Origin: Aplidium turbinatum
Lineage: Eukaryota > Chordata > Ascidiacea > Aplousobranchia > Polyclinidae
Assembly (NCBI GenBank): GCA_918807975.1
Contig: OU964932.1
Span: 5,518,001-5,582,000, forward strand
Direction: 5' to 3'
DNA length: 64,000 bases
Shown here: positions 47,201-56,984 of the stretch, piece by piece
Numbering within the stretch: the first letter of the stretch is position 1
How the letters are laid out: each line of letters begins with the position of its first letter
The notes under the pieces: model-generated
What the model saw: the letters and a program-made list of their open reading frames with translations, nothing else
The model's database searches: none
What the model was told of the DNA's origin: nothing
Made by a program: the position numbers and the translations under genes

Positions 47201-50200
47201 AATCATAAAAGATGTATGCCATGCACATTTTATGGAAAGAGAAGTGTTTATATATTATCAGTCATGCGTCAATTTAATGTTAATCGACGTATATTTATGC
47301 TTTCCAGGTATATTCTTCATATAGCAGTTGCAGGTGTTGTTGTTCTCATTTCTTTACCATTCAGCGTGGTCGAGATATTTGAGAGTAGATGGCCCTTTCC
47401 AGAATGGATGTGCGCGGGAAAAATGGCGGTTTTGCACATTCATTACTATGCATTGATTCTTCTTATGATTGTAAGTAGGCTACAAGTTAATAAGAAGAGT
47501 TGCATATTGTGCAATCCAATATGTAGTTTGTCTCTGCGTAGCTGAATTTTTATGGAAATTTTCCTGCCACATTTTAGCATAAAACCCACACGAATGATAA
47601 GTTTAGATTTGTAAGAATTTCTATGGCAAAACCTTGACTGTTCTATCAAATTACTTTTCCCGCTATACTTTCACCTCCCAGCAATAGCGTAGCGTCTAAG
47701 GGGCAAGAGGAGCATACATAGCCTACGTATAGCCTAGGCTATAAGTAGAGGAGGGTGGGGTTAGTTGGAAGGCGGGGTTAGTTGAAATTTTTTTTTTAAC
47801 TCTTGACAACTTCTTTAAATATTTACTGCCAACATGTGATGTAGTTTATAAAAACACATAATGCATGTTAGTTTCGATTTGTTGAGTCAAGTTATGCCTG
47901 TTTGGCTGACAATTTTGTATTTCTTACTTTCGAAGTAAAATTTTTGGCGTATTAAAAGCATCTTATGAGTCGATGTCGTTAAAGATAGGCAGAAGTGTTT
48001 TGGTGTGTGTCAGCTGTGGTGTTCTACAACACTAAGAAATAAGCAAATTTTAGTCCAATGCACCATGCTTGAATATTCTAGGAAAATAGTTTGTCATATG
48101 CTCGTCGTCGTCGTCGTCGTCGTGTGAGCCTCTGGGGCCGAGGGTCTATCCTTTTACCACCCCAGATTCACGATGTTCCCGGACTACACTGGAAGGCTAC
48201 TACAGAGCAGCCAGTCTTTGGTTTCGTCATTCATGACTAATGGGGCTAGTTGGAAAATAGTGGGTGGGGTTAGTTGGAAAATGTTTTGATAACGGTATGA
48301 CTATGTTGTATGATACGAGTATATCGTCGTGGTATGATAATAAGTAGTATAAGCTCCAATGTACTTGTTTTAAGCAGACATACTGGTAAAAATTTTAATT
48401 TGAATAACTTGGAAAGTGCTATAGCCTACAGTATACGCATCACAAGTTTTAACAATGCGTTTATTACAAAAAGGTTTTTACGGTGATTAGGTGTAGAATT
48501 CATTGCATTTTGATTTTAAAGCAAGTAAACATATTTGCTTACAACCCCATGTAAATGTTTGTTGGTTGAAAAAAGAGTATCCAGTTCATTAGTGGGCAGT
48601 AAACTGACGTTTTTCAACTAACCCCAGGCATGGGGTTAGTTGAAAAATCAATTGTATGTTTGTTTATTTTAAATTTTCATTAAAAGCTGAATTGATTCAA
48701 TGCTTATTTTTGCAGACGCCGATACGTCAACTTATTTTTGGTTGTATGATAAAGGACACCATAGATGATAATATAATTTAAGCCACTTCAAGTTGTCAGG
48801 TTATGCACCGATTCAGTGGCGTACGCAGGATTTTCTCAAGGGGGGGGGGGGGCATTGAGAGTAGTGCAGCCAGGAATTTTGAAAGGGGGGGTTTTGACGA
48901 CCGGCGGGCGAAGCCCGTCGGCGTATTCGCTTAAGAGGACACCCAGTGGCGGGGAGTCTAGGGAGCCTCCCCCAGAAAATTTTGAAAAATTACTTTGAAT
49001 TTGGTGCATTCTGAGAGGATTTTCAACGAAAATGTGGGTATGAATATTCCTGTAAAATGGTGCTGTCAGGTGGCATAGCAAAAGGATAAGATCATGTTTT
49101 CTTCGGCATTTTTCGAAAATAAAGCTGAGTCTCTATGTTTTCTTGTTGTTAATTCCTAGCTGAGATGTTTAAATGTTTGGTATTGGCAAAACTCGCTCTT
49201 TTAATGCAGTTTTATTTAAAATTAGACAAGTTTTTTTTAGACTGAAGGCATCATTCCCAAGCATAAAGAGACTGAAAGCATCATTCTCAATATCGTGAAG
49301 TCACACGCGTGCCAAAGTGGGGTTGTAACCCCCAACCCCCCCCCCCCCCTGGCTACGCCACTGGCCATTGATATCCCAGACGTCTTCGTAATATCCCAGT
49401 ATGGTTTTAGTTTAGACTTTATCCATTTCTCTCTCACTAATCACTATAATTGGCTTACAGAACACTATGCTATTTGGCATACCTGGGGTGGGGTAGGTGG
49501 ATTGGGCCATGTATTTCGTATTGGCTTAGTCTATAAAACAACATTGTTACAGTGATTGCTTTGACAGAGCAATGCAAAACATATAAAATGCCTTAATCTA
49601 CGTCGTTAACTACTAAACCATTTTTAAGGGGGGGGGCATGGCCCAATGCCTCCCCCCTGCGTACGCCACTGCACCGATTGTTTTAAATTTCACTTCATAA
49701 AAAAACTTTCCGACTAGCCCCACTCTCCTCCTATGTCTCGGTAGTCAAAGCAAAGCGTTACTCAGACCTGGTGGTTCATAAGAATGCTGAAATGGGTTAA
49801 TTTTTTCATCATTTTTCCTTGAGTTATTTTTTGTTCAAAACTGTTTTAATCCCATACAAATAATAGTTGAATCCATGGCAACAAACTTTCCATCCCATAG
49901 CCTACAAGGCTATTTTTGCATGAGTAAGTTTTCAAAAAACATTATTTGCAGTGATGTAATCTGAAGTTCAGAAAATCAATTGTTCAATCACGCTGATGTC
50001 AGCTTTTTCAAACCATGAAAATCTTACTTCAAAGTTTCGCTAGTTACACCAACACCAAAATATATTCTTTTTCCGTCTGTACTTTTTCATTTTCTCCTTC
50101 TTTGCTTGTCGTTAATGTTTCAAGTTGACGATTAAGCGAAGCTCATTTTTCAATTTTTGATGATGATTGTTGTTTGTAAAATGAAATCGCAGTAAAATAA

Positions 50201-53200
50201 AATGTTTTTAGTTCCCAGGTCCAATTGCCCACTTCAGCAGTCAGCACTTTTGATGATGCTTGGTTGTTTGCCAATATTCTGAAATAGAGACTCGTGCAAA
50301 GTTGTTCCTACCAAAATAAATAATATTTTTTTTTACAAATTAGGTTCTGTGTGTGGATAGATATCTCTCCGTTTGTCGTCGCTCTTCAAAAATAACCACA
50401 GCTCTAAGTAAAATGACATCTGTTGCCGCAATCACGATCTGCGTGTGGATTGCTGCCATATTACTTGCCGTGCCTACAATGTTGTATTCAGAACTTGTTG
50501 GAGCACAACCTCATTGCCAATGCAGGTAAAACGTTTTTTTGTTGATGAAAAAAACTTTTCGCTTATAACATTGTCGATGCACTACAAGTTCTGTTTAGGT
50601 ATCAAGCATGCTATAACGTCCTCGTTTTGTCGCTTCTATCTTTTTCTTGATATTTGCTTTGCTGGCATATATTTATTTCGTTGTAATGGTCAAAAATAAA
50701 TACAAACTGAACTGAACAATTGTCTAAGCCAAGAGTTTTCGAAAGGTGGCCGCGTCCCCTTATACAGAAACGATTGTCCCCGTCCGCATACGAAACCATT
50801 TTCTTCTTTGTAGTCGTTCGACCATATAATTAGGCCTACTCTAAGTGGTGCAGGTATGGTGGGTAACTGGGTGTACCTGGTGTGAAACGACACTTTAAAT
50901 AGGCTACTTCAGTAGATACACGAAATTACCACAATTATGAAATGACACATTTAAATCACACCATACCCACGTTTAGCAAAATTTCATTTTCAAGGCGGGG
51001 TGTTGTACATAATTATATAAAAAAAACTTTTCAACAGCAAAATGAGACGGGAGGGCTGTTGTGCTACAATCAAACAATCTCTCCTACTTTTCGACGCTTT
51101 GTTTCAGATACGCATTTCCCCAGGATGACGAGAGCATCGTAAGGTGGTGCAAATTAGAAGGATTTAATCAGAACTTGGATGATTGCGTGAAGATTTCCAG
51201 AGAAACTGCGCTGTCTGCTGGTAAATGCAGGTAAACTCCGAACCTAGACTGAGACTTTCTAGTTTACTTTTATTATTTCAAGCGATTGGTGACATACAGT
51301 GGTAACAGTGCATAGTCTTATGTTTTAATCGTGTTACGATCTAACCGACCATGGCTGAGTATTGACAAAATCTCAACCTACATAGTTTTAAATTATTATC
51401 GTAGATGGTACGAGTATGAAAAGTTTACAAATAACGGGATGATTCTTTTATAGAAACCCTTCGAGATAATGGGCGATTGTTTCAATAAAATTGTCGTACA
51501 AGCAATGTAGCCTGATGAAGCAATGTTATTAAAGCGGTCTCAAAAGTGTGAACAAACTGCTCGTGATGGTAAACATATTGCGTTTCAAACTGTGAATCAA
51601 CTCTGAAAAGTAGTCAGAAATAATTGTATAACCCCCCAGGTGCACTGGCTAACTCTGACATTTTGTTGCTGCATAGAGCTCCAGTTGATCTTGATTTTGA
51701 CACAATTCATGGAGGTTTGTTTGATTCATTCGCCAGCGGAGGAAGCGGAAGTGGAAGCGGAAGTGGAGTGTTCAGTGGAGATACATTCACAACTGAAGGC
51801 ACTGAAAATCCACAGGGAAAAGTAGTCCATGAGGATTGTCATTATTTTGATTTTCCAAGTGGATGGATAGCATTCATTTCCTTCAACTTTGCAACATTGT
51901 TGCTTCTTATCATTGTAAGAGTTCATTATTCACGCTCATTTGTAGGTTATCACTTCAGTACATAATAATTTGTGTTTTTACATAGACCTGTATCCATCGC
52001 AGATATGCTTTACTCTAAGAGCTCTACAAAGCAGAAAGTTCAAGTTTGCTATTTCTATAGGCGGTTTGTTCTTGTTGGTAGGCCGATCCGGTCTAGAAAA
52101 GTAGTTTCAAAGTAGGCTAAAACGTTTTTTGTTGCTTTGACAAAAGTTGAATACTTGACAAAATAAACAACATACAAAGTTGAACCATGAGCATAAGAAG
52201 TTGAAACATAGCCCGACCCGATAGCTCAGTTGGTGAGCGCGTGACTTTGTGAACGAAAAAACTTCAAGATAAAGCGGCAGTGGTTCGGCTCTCGGGGTGT
52301 GCGCTTGAGCAACGCGTTCTTAGGACTGTTCTCTATTCAGCGGCATCTAATGGATGGAGTAATTCCCAGGCAACAACACTTCAACAATCGGAAACTTCGC
52401 TTTGTCAATCTCGGTAACCGGCCCTCCTTCAAAAGCCTTTACAAGTATACGAAACTACCAGGAATAACTTATCGAGGCTTTGTCAGTCCGAAGATGAAGA
52501 TTCAAAACCAACCAACCCGAGTAACGTAATCAGATTTGACATATTTATGTTCATTTCAACATTTACAGAAAACAAAATGAAACCATCGAAAGCATTCGAT
52601 GTAAAATTGTTTCAATAGTTTTTGTTTTCTGTAGACGTAAACATGTTTAATTTGATTACGTTACTTGGTTCGTCTGTTGGTTGGTTTTGAATCTTTACCT
52701 TCAGACTGACAAAGCCTTGATAGGTTATTCCTGGTAGTTTCGCATATTTGCAGTCGTAGAGGCTCTTAAAGCAGGGCCGGTTACCGAGATAGGCAGAGTG
52801 AAGTGTCCGATTGTTGAAGTGCTGTTGCCGGAAAATTATTCCATTCACTAGGTGCCGCTGAATGGAGAGCAGTCCTGAAATGCGTTGTTCAAGCGCACAC
52901 ACCGAGAGTCGAACCAGCGCCGCGTGATCTTGAGCCTTGATCCGCGTGATCTACAAATAAAAACGTGATCTGGGGCCTTGAGAACTTGCGCCGCGTGATC
53001 TTGAGCCGGGCGCGTAACCACTGAGCTAACGGGGCGGACATGTCTATGGTTCAACATACCAAACATCATAGAACAAACTTGAGCAGTGATGTAGCTATTG
53101 CAATTGAAATGGCTATTGTTTTAAATGTCCTCAGTGCGTTTTACAAAGCGGTCTTATTTCGAGCTACAATATAATACGCTGGTCCAATACTTCCCAGCCG

Positions 53201-56041
53201 GAAACACGTTTATTACACTGATTCAACGTCTGCAGTCGTTAAACCAATGTTAAAAGCGAATAATTTGTCCGCTGGGTTGCATCTACCACCCACTTTGGCT
53301 AAAAATATTTACTTTTTAGATCGTCTTTAAACGTGATTGCTTTTGAGGCCAGCAATTGACCACAATCGGACGACAGCGAATGTGCTGTCACTTCAAGCAA
53401 TGATAGGAACAGAAACTTGAACAATTTTTTACTTTGTGATTACCAAAACAAGATGGTGGAAGCTGGCGTTATTATAAGTTTTTATGACACTTCTATGAAA
53501 GCAACAATGCTATGCGAAATATCACTTTTGTTGTTGCTAAAACCTAAATAAAATTCAACTTTCTAACTGTGCAAGCACATTTCTCAAATTTCACACATGA
53601 AATGATATGATGCAGATGGTGGTTGTATTTTATGGGCTAATACTAAGCCATGTTTGCAATCCTCCAACTGAGGACGAAAATTCCCCATCAAGCAACTCAA
53701 GGAAAGAAAGCAAGCAAATGACAAAAGTGTGCGCTGCTCTTGCTGTCACTTTCATAGTGTGTTGGCTCCCTCTCAATGCAGTGCACATTGCAAAGATACA
53801 AGGAATTCAACAGGTATTTGTTCGTAGGCTATATGTTGTGATTTAACCTCGGGACTAACCAAGAGAAAATTTTAGCCTACAACAAAAAAATCTATCTGCT
53901 GCATGGAAAGCTAAAAGCGAAACCAAAAATGTATATCAGAGTGAAAAACAAGCTAATATTTTCCAAGACGCATTTTTTATTCAAATGGTCATCATCATGA
54001 TGTTCCTTCCTCTCGTCGAGGGCTGGAGGCAATGAAGCACCAAGTTTCTCTGTAGCAGTGGCGTAGCTAGGGAGGGCGGACTGCCCCGGGCGGCACGTCT
54101 GGGGGCGGCACTTTCAGACTACGTTTTTTTATTTTGATTATAACCTGATAAAAAAACGCATTTCATTTTCACATGCTTTTTCTTGAAGAGGCGGCAAAAT
54201 CTGAATCCGCCCCGGGCGGCACATTCCCTAGCCACGCCACTGCTCTGTAGTGAGATTTTTTTTGCAGTTTTGTAATCAAGTCCTGACCAGTCTTTAATAT
54301 TATTAGTCCAAAAGTCCAAATTCTTGGTGGTCTGCCCCTATTTCGTTTTCCAGTCATTTTCCTTCTAGTAGTTGTCTTTAAATAGAATTATTGCAAATCA
54401 TATGGCCAAAATACTTTATTTTAAACTGATGTAAATATTCAGGAAGTACAGGAAAACATTTTTTCAAAACAAAAGCTTCTTGAAGAAAGAGGTTGTGAAT
54501 AAACTATGCTATTTGGAATGATTGCTGAAATTGGTTTTAGAAAAACAAGACGTCAAAAAGGCGCACGTTCTGCGTGCAAAAGTATTGCCCAGTCGTATAC
54601 TGTAGTATAAAAGGTAAAGGTGGACCCATACTTGATTCAAGTGTTGGGTATGAATAGATAAGGTTCTCACTGTACTAAGCCTTCGCACTGAGGAGAGTAG
54701 GGTGGCCAGTTCCTTTCTCTCGGCCGCCTTTCCTGCAGCAATTATGCCCACCCAATTTATTACACCCTATAGATAGAGGTGAGCCGTGTTTTCAACAACC
54801 AGCTGAAGCCGGGAGTCGAACCAGGATTGCATAATTGGTAAGTCAATACCTTATCCGTTGCGCCATCCCACTGTAGTATAGAGAAGGAGAAATGCCTGTC
54901 TGCATTTATAAGTTCAAAATTATTGTTTAATATTTACGTCGTCAAAACGCATTGCTGTTGCAGCTCCAAAAATTGTTTAATGATATATCTTTTGCGAATG
55001 TGTAAGCATAGCATTAATCCTGAATAATATATGACATTAATTGCCTCTTTAATGTAGGCTATGCTGTCAGAAAAAGTTAACGAAGTCTTTTGTGATCAAA
55101 CGACCAAAATGGCCATCCATGCATGCAGTCACATTGTATTATATTGCTGATATAATTGTATATTATTATTGTGTATAATTATTATTAATATTGTATATTA
55201 TGTTTGTATCATTTGACGTTATAGGAAAATGGCTGCGCTGTTCTCACTGCGGTTGTTGCATGGATAGCTATTGCTAATGCAGCACTGAATCCAATCATAT
55301 ACGGTAGCATGACAATAGCATATTCATTAAGACAGAGGTAAGCGTTTTTTCTTAAAATATGTCGGCCCATTTGTAATCAATGCTTAACAACAGTTAAGAA
55401 AGAATAATTTATTAGGCTTACGTTTTGGTCTTTTTTATTGTTTTTGATGAAAAAATAACTCAAAACTTGGATATTTGGAAATGCTTTTGTAACAGTCAGA
55501 ATTTTCAAGCCTTACTGAACAACAACAAAATAGAGATCAATATAAACCTTTTTCGCCATTTTGACAAATTCCCGGTGGTTGAAGATTTAGATTAAGTGGA
55601 TCGAAACATTAGCCTACATTATTATTAGAGCCTACCCTATTTTTCACGCTTTGTCCTCTACATAGCCTAGTTTATAGTGAGAGCACTGGCTCGACACTCC
55701 AAGGGCACCGGTCCTACACCGCTTAAGAGCATGCAGCTGTGTCTTTGGCAATACACTTAAAAGCATGTCTGATGGTGGACACCATGTTTGGCTTTCTTGC
55801 CTTCGCGTCCCTGGTTACGACATGCTTGTACAGTAGGTCATACATAATATTAGACTTCCACTATTATTGCACCATTACTTTGCTTCGAGATAGAGGTGAC
55901 TACATTGTAGGCTACTTTGAAAACAACTTGATTAAGTTTGGAGTTGTATATATAGATGATTAAGTTTCATTATTGAATAGGAATGGAAATAACGAACCAT
56001 CAACGTTGAAAGGAGTACCTCTTGCTTCGAAGAAAGCCTGA
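41266..56041 (+). CDS. Rhodopsin-family (class A) G protein-coupled receptor, orphan, complete nine-exon gene
   Basis: A predicted seven-helix plasma membrane receptor of 463 aa. Exons: 41266-41395, 46517-46673, 47308-47470, 50344-50525, 51108-51220, 51640-51914, 53616-53813, 55225-55337, 55981-56041; phases close at every join. A signal peptide begins MKSLFICLLFLKYAYCQ. TM1 has GLLGN (N76, position 1.50). TM2 reads ILHIAVAGVVVLISLPF, with Gly105 where Asp2.50 is normal. Cys131 starts TM3, DRY is 155-157, CWLP in TM6 is 389-392, and NPIIY in TM7 is 428-432. The second extracellular loop is about 125 residues, has many Cys and a GSGSGSG run, and is followed by TM5 split across exons 6 and 7. 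Intracellular loop 3 and the tail are short. The ligand is unknown; a melatonin/GPR84-like affinity is possible but not shown. Introns 1, 3, 6 and 7 are mostly mobile elements. Confidence 0.9.
41943..42340. mobile_element. Mutator-type TIR element with tRNA-like interior, 9-bp TSD GTGCACTGA
   Basis: GGTAGCCACTTTAACAAGTC at the left is inverted at the right (GACTTGTTAAAGTGGCTACC), and homology runs about 85 bases inward. GTGCACTGA is duplicated exactly at 41934-41942 and 42341-42349; 9 bp is the Mutator hallmark. At 42121-42195 there is an inverted tRNA-like sequence. Confidence 0.88.
42121..42195 (-). other. tRNA-like sequence inside TIR element
   Basis: On the minus strand: GCTGGTTGGCTTAGGGGATA (A-box like) and GTGTTCGATTCTCACCACTG (B-box like). 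The acceptor ends do not pair well, so this is a tRNA-like relic or SINE head, not a sound tRNA gene. Confidence 0.55.
43615..43980. mobile_element. Mutator-type TIR element with tRNA-like interior, 9-bp TSD GGTTACCTC
   Basis: GGTAGGCACTTTAACAT at the left and ATGTTAAAGTGCCTACC at the right; GGTTACCTC is duplicated exactly at 43606-43614 and 43981-43989. It is a relative of 41943-42340 (same GGTAG.CACTTTAACA end) and also holds a tRNA-like sequence. Confidence 0.88.
43751..43823 (+). other. tRNA-like sequence inside TIR element
   Basis: GCCTAATGGTTAGGGCAGAG resembles a D-arm/A-box and GTGGGTTCGATTCCTACCCT a T-arm/B-box, at about the right spacing. The acceptor halves pair at only about three positions. 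The sequence after it (TTTTTTCTTCTGCAACTG) resembles that after the 42121-42195 copy. Confidence 0.6.
44476..44630 (+). repeat. SINE 3' tail module
   Basis: GGTGTTGCGACCGTGCC through CTCCTGCTGTGTTATGG to GGAAATAAAAACTGAACTGA is homologous to 33488-33645. Confidence 0.65.
45098..45994 (+). mobile_element. hAT-type element with GTAGCG-rich ends and transposase remnant
   Basis: CAG(CAG)AGGTGGGCA at the left and TGCCCACCTTTG at the right, flanked by CCTACTGA / CCTACTGG (one mismatch). Both ends carry many GTAGCG/CGCTAC repeats. Around 45590-45720 a hAT dimerisation domain remnant is readable: VPFSAEVDRFFP, then, after a one-base shift, MLKLKRAGLSDSYFKFARVF. It is thus a deletion derivative of an autonomous hAT. 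Confidence 0.8.
46848..47010 (-). repeat. SINE B copy in GPCR intron 2
   Basis: It starts GAAGATTTAGATTAAGTGG and contains GTCTTGCCAAAGACACAGCC and GAGCGGTGTTGGACCGGCGC; shared with 38975-39190 and 55574-55760. Confidence 0.7.
48101..48123. repeat. (CGT)n microsatellite
   Basis: Seven successive CGT/TCG units in GPCR intron 3, within the TA-flanked element. Confidence 0.85.
48814..49670. mobile_element. hAT-type element (CAGTGGCGTACGCAGG ends), 8-bp TSD CACCGATT
   Basis: CAGTGGCGTACGCAGG at the left and CCTGCGTACGCCACTG at the right; CACCGATT occurs at 48806-48813 and 49671-49678. Long G runs lie just inside both ends. The interior shares a CCTCCCCCAGAAAATTTTGA block, inverted, with 41701-44898, so the two are related families. 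Confidence 0.92.
50615..50717 (+). repeat. SINE 3' tail module in GPCR intron 4
   Basis: GTTTTGTCGCTTCTATCTTT through AATACAAACTGAACTGAAC matches the tail of 33488-33645 (GTTTTGTCGCTTCTACCTTT). Confidence 0.65.
52211..52530 (+). repeat. SINE A, full-length tRNA-derived copy
   Basis: The head CCCGATAGCTCAGTTGGTGA is an A-box region and GTGGTTCGGCTCTCGG a B-box. The body runs CAACAACACTTCAACAATCG, GAAACTACCAGGAATAAC, and ends GTCAGTCCGAAGATGAAGAT. It is the best copy in the window, in GPCR intron 6. Confidence 0.85.
52655..53040 (-). repeat. SINE A, full-length inverted copy
   Basis: The minus strand head CCCCGTTAGCTCAGTGGTTA and the B-box GGTTCGACTCTCGG, then the same body as 52211-52530. 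A short internal duplication of the GCCGCGTGATCTTGAGCC part lies near 52920-53000. The two copies are tail to tail. Confidence 0.85.
53188..53277. repeat. Palindromic MITE family, copy in GPCR intron 6
   Basis: CACTGATTCAACGTCTGCAG, then TCGTTAAACCAATGTTAAAA and AATAATTTGTCCGCTGGG. The arms are diverged but the layout is intact. Confidence 0.7.
53990..54420 (-). mobile_element. LINE 3' fragment (RTE-like), interrupted by a hAT MITE
   Basis: Minus strand frames read MTGKRNRGRPPRIWT and NNIKDWSGLDYKTAK, the usual end of an RTE-type ORF2 (GKR.RGRP...W..NIK.W). It ends near (ATG)n-like simple sequence at about 53990. The 54056-54242 MITE interrupts it. Confidence 0.75.
54056..54242. mobile_element. 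hAT-type MITE (CAGTGGCGTAGCTAGGG ends), 8-bp TSD CTCTGTAG
   Basis: CAGTGGCGTAGCTAGGG and CCCTAGCCACGCCACTG; CTCTGTAG at 54048-54055 and 54243-54250. GGGCGGCAC motifs sit inside both ends. It is 187 bp. Confidence 0.93.
54530..54880 (-). repeat. SINE C (tRNA-derived), GPCR intron 7
   Basis: The minus strand head GGGATGGCGCAACGGATAAG and CCTGGTTCGACTCCCGGCTT form A- and B-box regions. It is followed by a body containing GGCCGAGAGAAAGGAACTGG. The acceptor stem does not close, so it is not a tRNA gene. Confidence 0.6.
55574..55760 (+). repeat. SINE B copy, composite, GPCR intron 8
   Basis: GAAGATTTAGATTAAGTGG at the left, then CACCGGTCCTACACCGCTTA and GCTGTGTCTTTGGCAATACA; the second part is inverted relative to the 38975-39190 and 46848-47010 copies. 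Confidence 0.55.
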
Positions 56042-56194
56042 TTTCCGATGAAGAGAATCCAATATCAGCAGAATGCAATTCTGGGTTACAAACAGTGTAT
56101 AGGAAGTAGGCTACATGAAGTTTTTAAAAGTGCACTTTTGTGATATTTGTTCAATTTGGTTTTCAACGTAACTAGGATAGCAACAACGTTGTAC

Positions 56195-56200
56195 AATAAA
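56195..56200 (+). other. AATAAA poly(A) signal, GPCR gene
   Basis: AATAAA lies 154 bases after the GPCR stop codon and is a fair candidate for its cleavage signal. Confidence 0.5.
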
Positions 56201-56227
56201 CAGACGGTTGACTACAAAATAACAACA

Positions 56228-56328
56228 CTCCCAGACAGCAAAATCCATCATTTCTACATTGATTCAACGTCTGCAGACGCATGTCCTTGTTGAATTAATA
56301 TAAAAATGATGGATTTTGCTGTCTGGAA
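56228..56328. repeat. Palindromic MITE family, full copy
   Basis: CCCAGACAGCAAAATCCATC, TTGATTCAACGTCTGCAGAC, then GTTGAATTAATATAAAAATG and GATGGATTTTGCTGTCTGG. It is the clearest complete palindrome of the family, just beyond the GPCR gene. Confidence 0.85.
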
Positions 56329-56705
56329 CGATTGCCACTGCAGTATAATAAAATCAACAACATAGAACAACGATGATAAGAAAAATAAACGTTCTGTGTA
56401 CAAATACAGTATTCACGTGATTAGCCTAGCAAAGAAAATAGAGTAAATTTTAACTTTTCTGGCGCAACATGTAACGCACGATGAAAATTTAATAACCAAC
56501 CTGTTTGGCGTTCATTGTGGAGATGGCTTTCATTGGATTTTGCGGCGTTGTAGCGACAGACGTCATGTGTCGTACTGCTCAGACAATCCGTCCTTAACGT
56601 TCCACGAATCGTGGTTTTGTCAGCTTTTGACCAAAGCGATCAACCATGTATGCCGTCATATTCATTGTATTATATTTCATGCGCATTGTAATGATTGTAT
56701 CGAAG

Positions 56706-56839
56706 TTATTACTCTCTAAAGTTAAACCGCTGACGGCCTGTTTCAGCTAAAAGGAGGATCATCAGAAGGTGTTGATCGATGATATACGATGATCCTCCTT
56801 TTAGGTGAAACAGGCTGTCAAGGGTTTAGAGAGTAATAA
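56706..56839. repeat. Hairpin MITE, arms about 55 bp
   Basis: TTATTACTCTCTAAA ... CCTGTTTCAGCTAAAAGGAG is mirrored by CTCCTTTTAGGTGAAACAGG ... TTTAGAGAGTAATAA, with a 25-base loop. It could be a MITE. Confidence 0.8.
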
Positions 56840-56984
56840 TTAGATTTGATTTAAATCGCTCTGCTTGGCTTTTTGCTTGGCATTGAGCACTTTTTTAGTA
56901 TTAATAGTTTTCATTGTTGCAATGATTGTTGTATTGTTGATTGTTTTCATTGTTGTCATCATCATTATGCTCCTTCCTCGTATA

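Larger units (their letters stand above)
47748..49731. mobile_element. TA-flanked TIR element with repeated GGGGTTAGTTG, GPCR intron 3
   Basis: GAGGAGGGTGGGGTTAGTTG at the left and the diverged inverse CTAGCCCCACTCTCCTCC at the right, with TA outside each. GGGGTTAGTTG recurs internally (about 47773, 48265 and inverted near 48620). A hAT MITE is inserted at 48814-49670. No transposase is present. Confidence 0.65.

Noticed and set aside
48944-49363. A second complete hAT element nested in 48814-49670
   Set aside because: CAGTGGCGGGG and CTACGCCACTG look like ends, but the flanks (AGGACACC and GCCATTGA) do not match, so they may be unrelated scraps.
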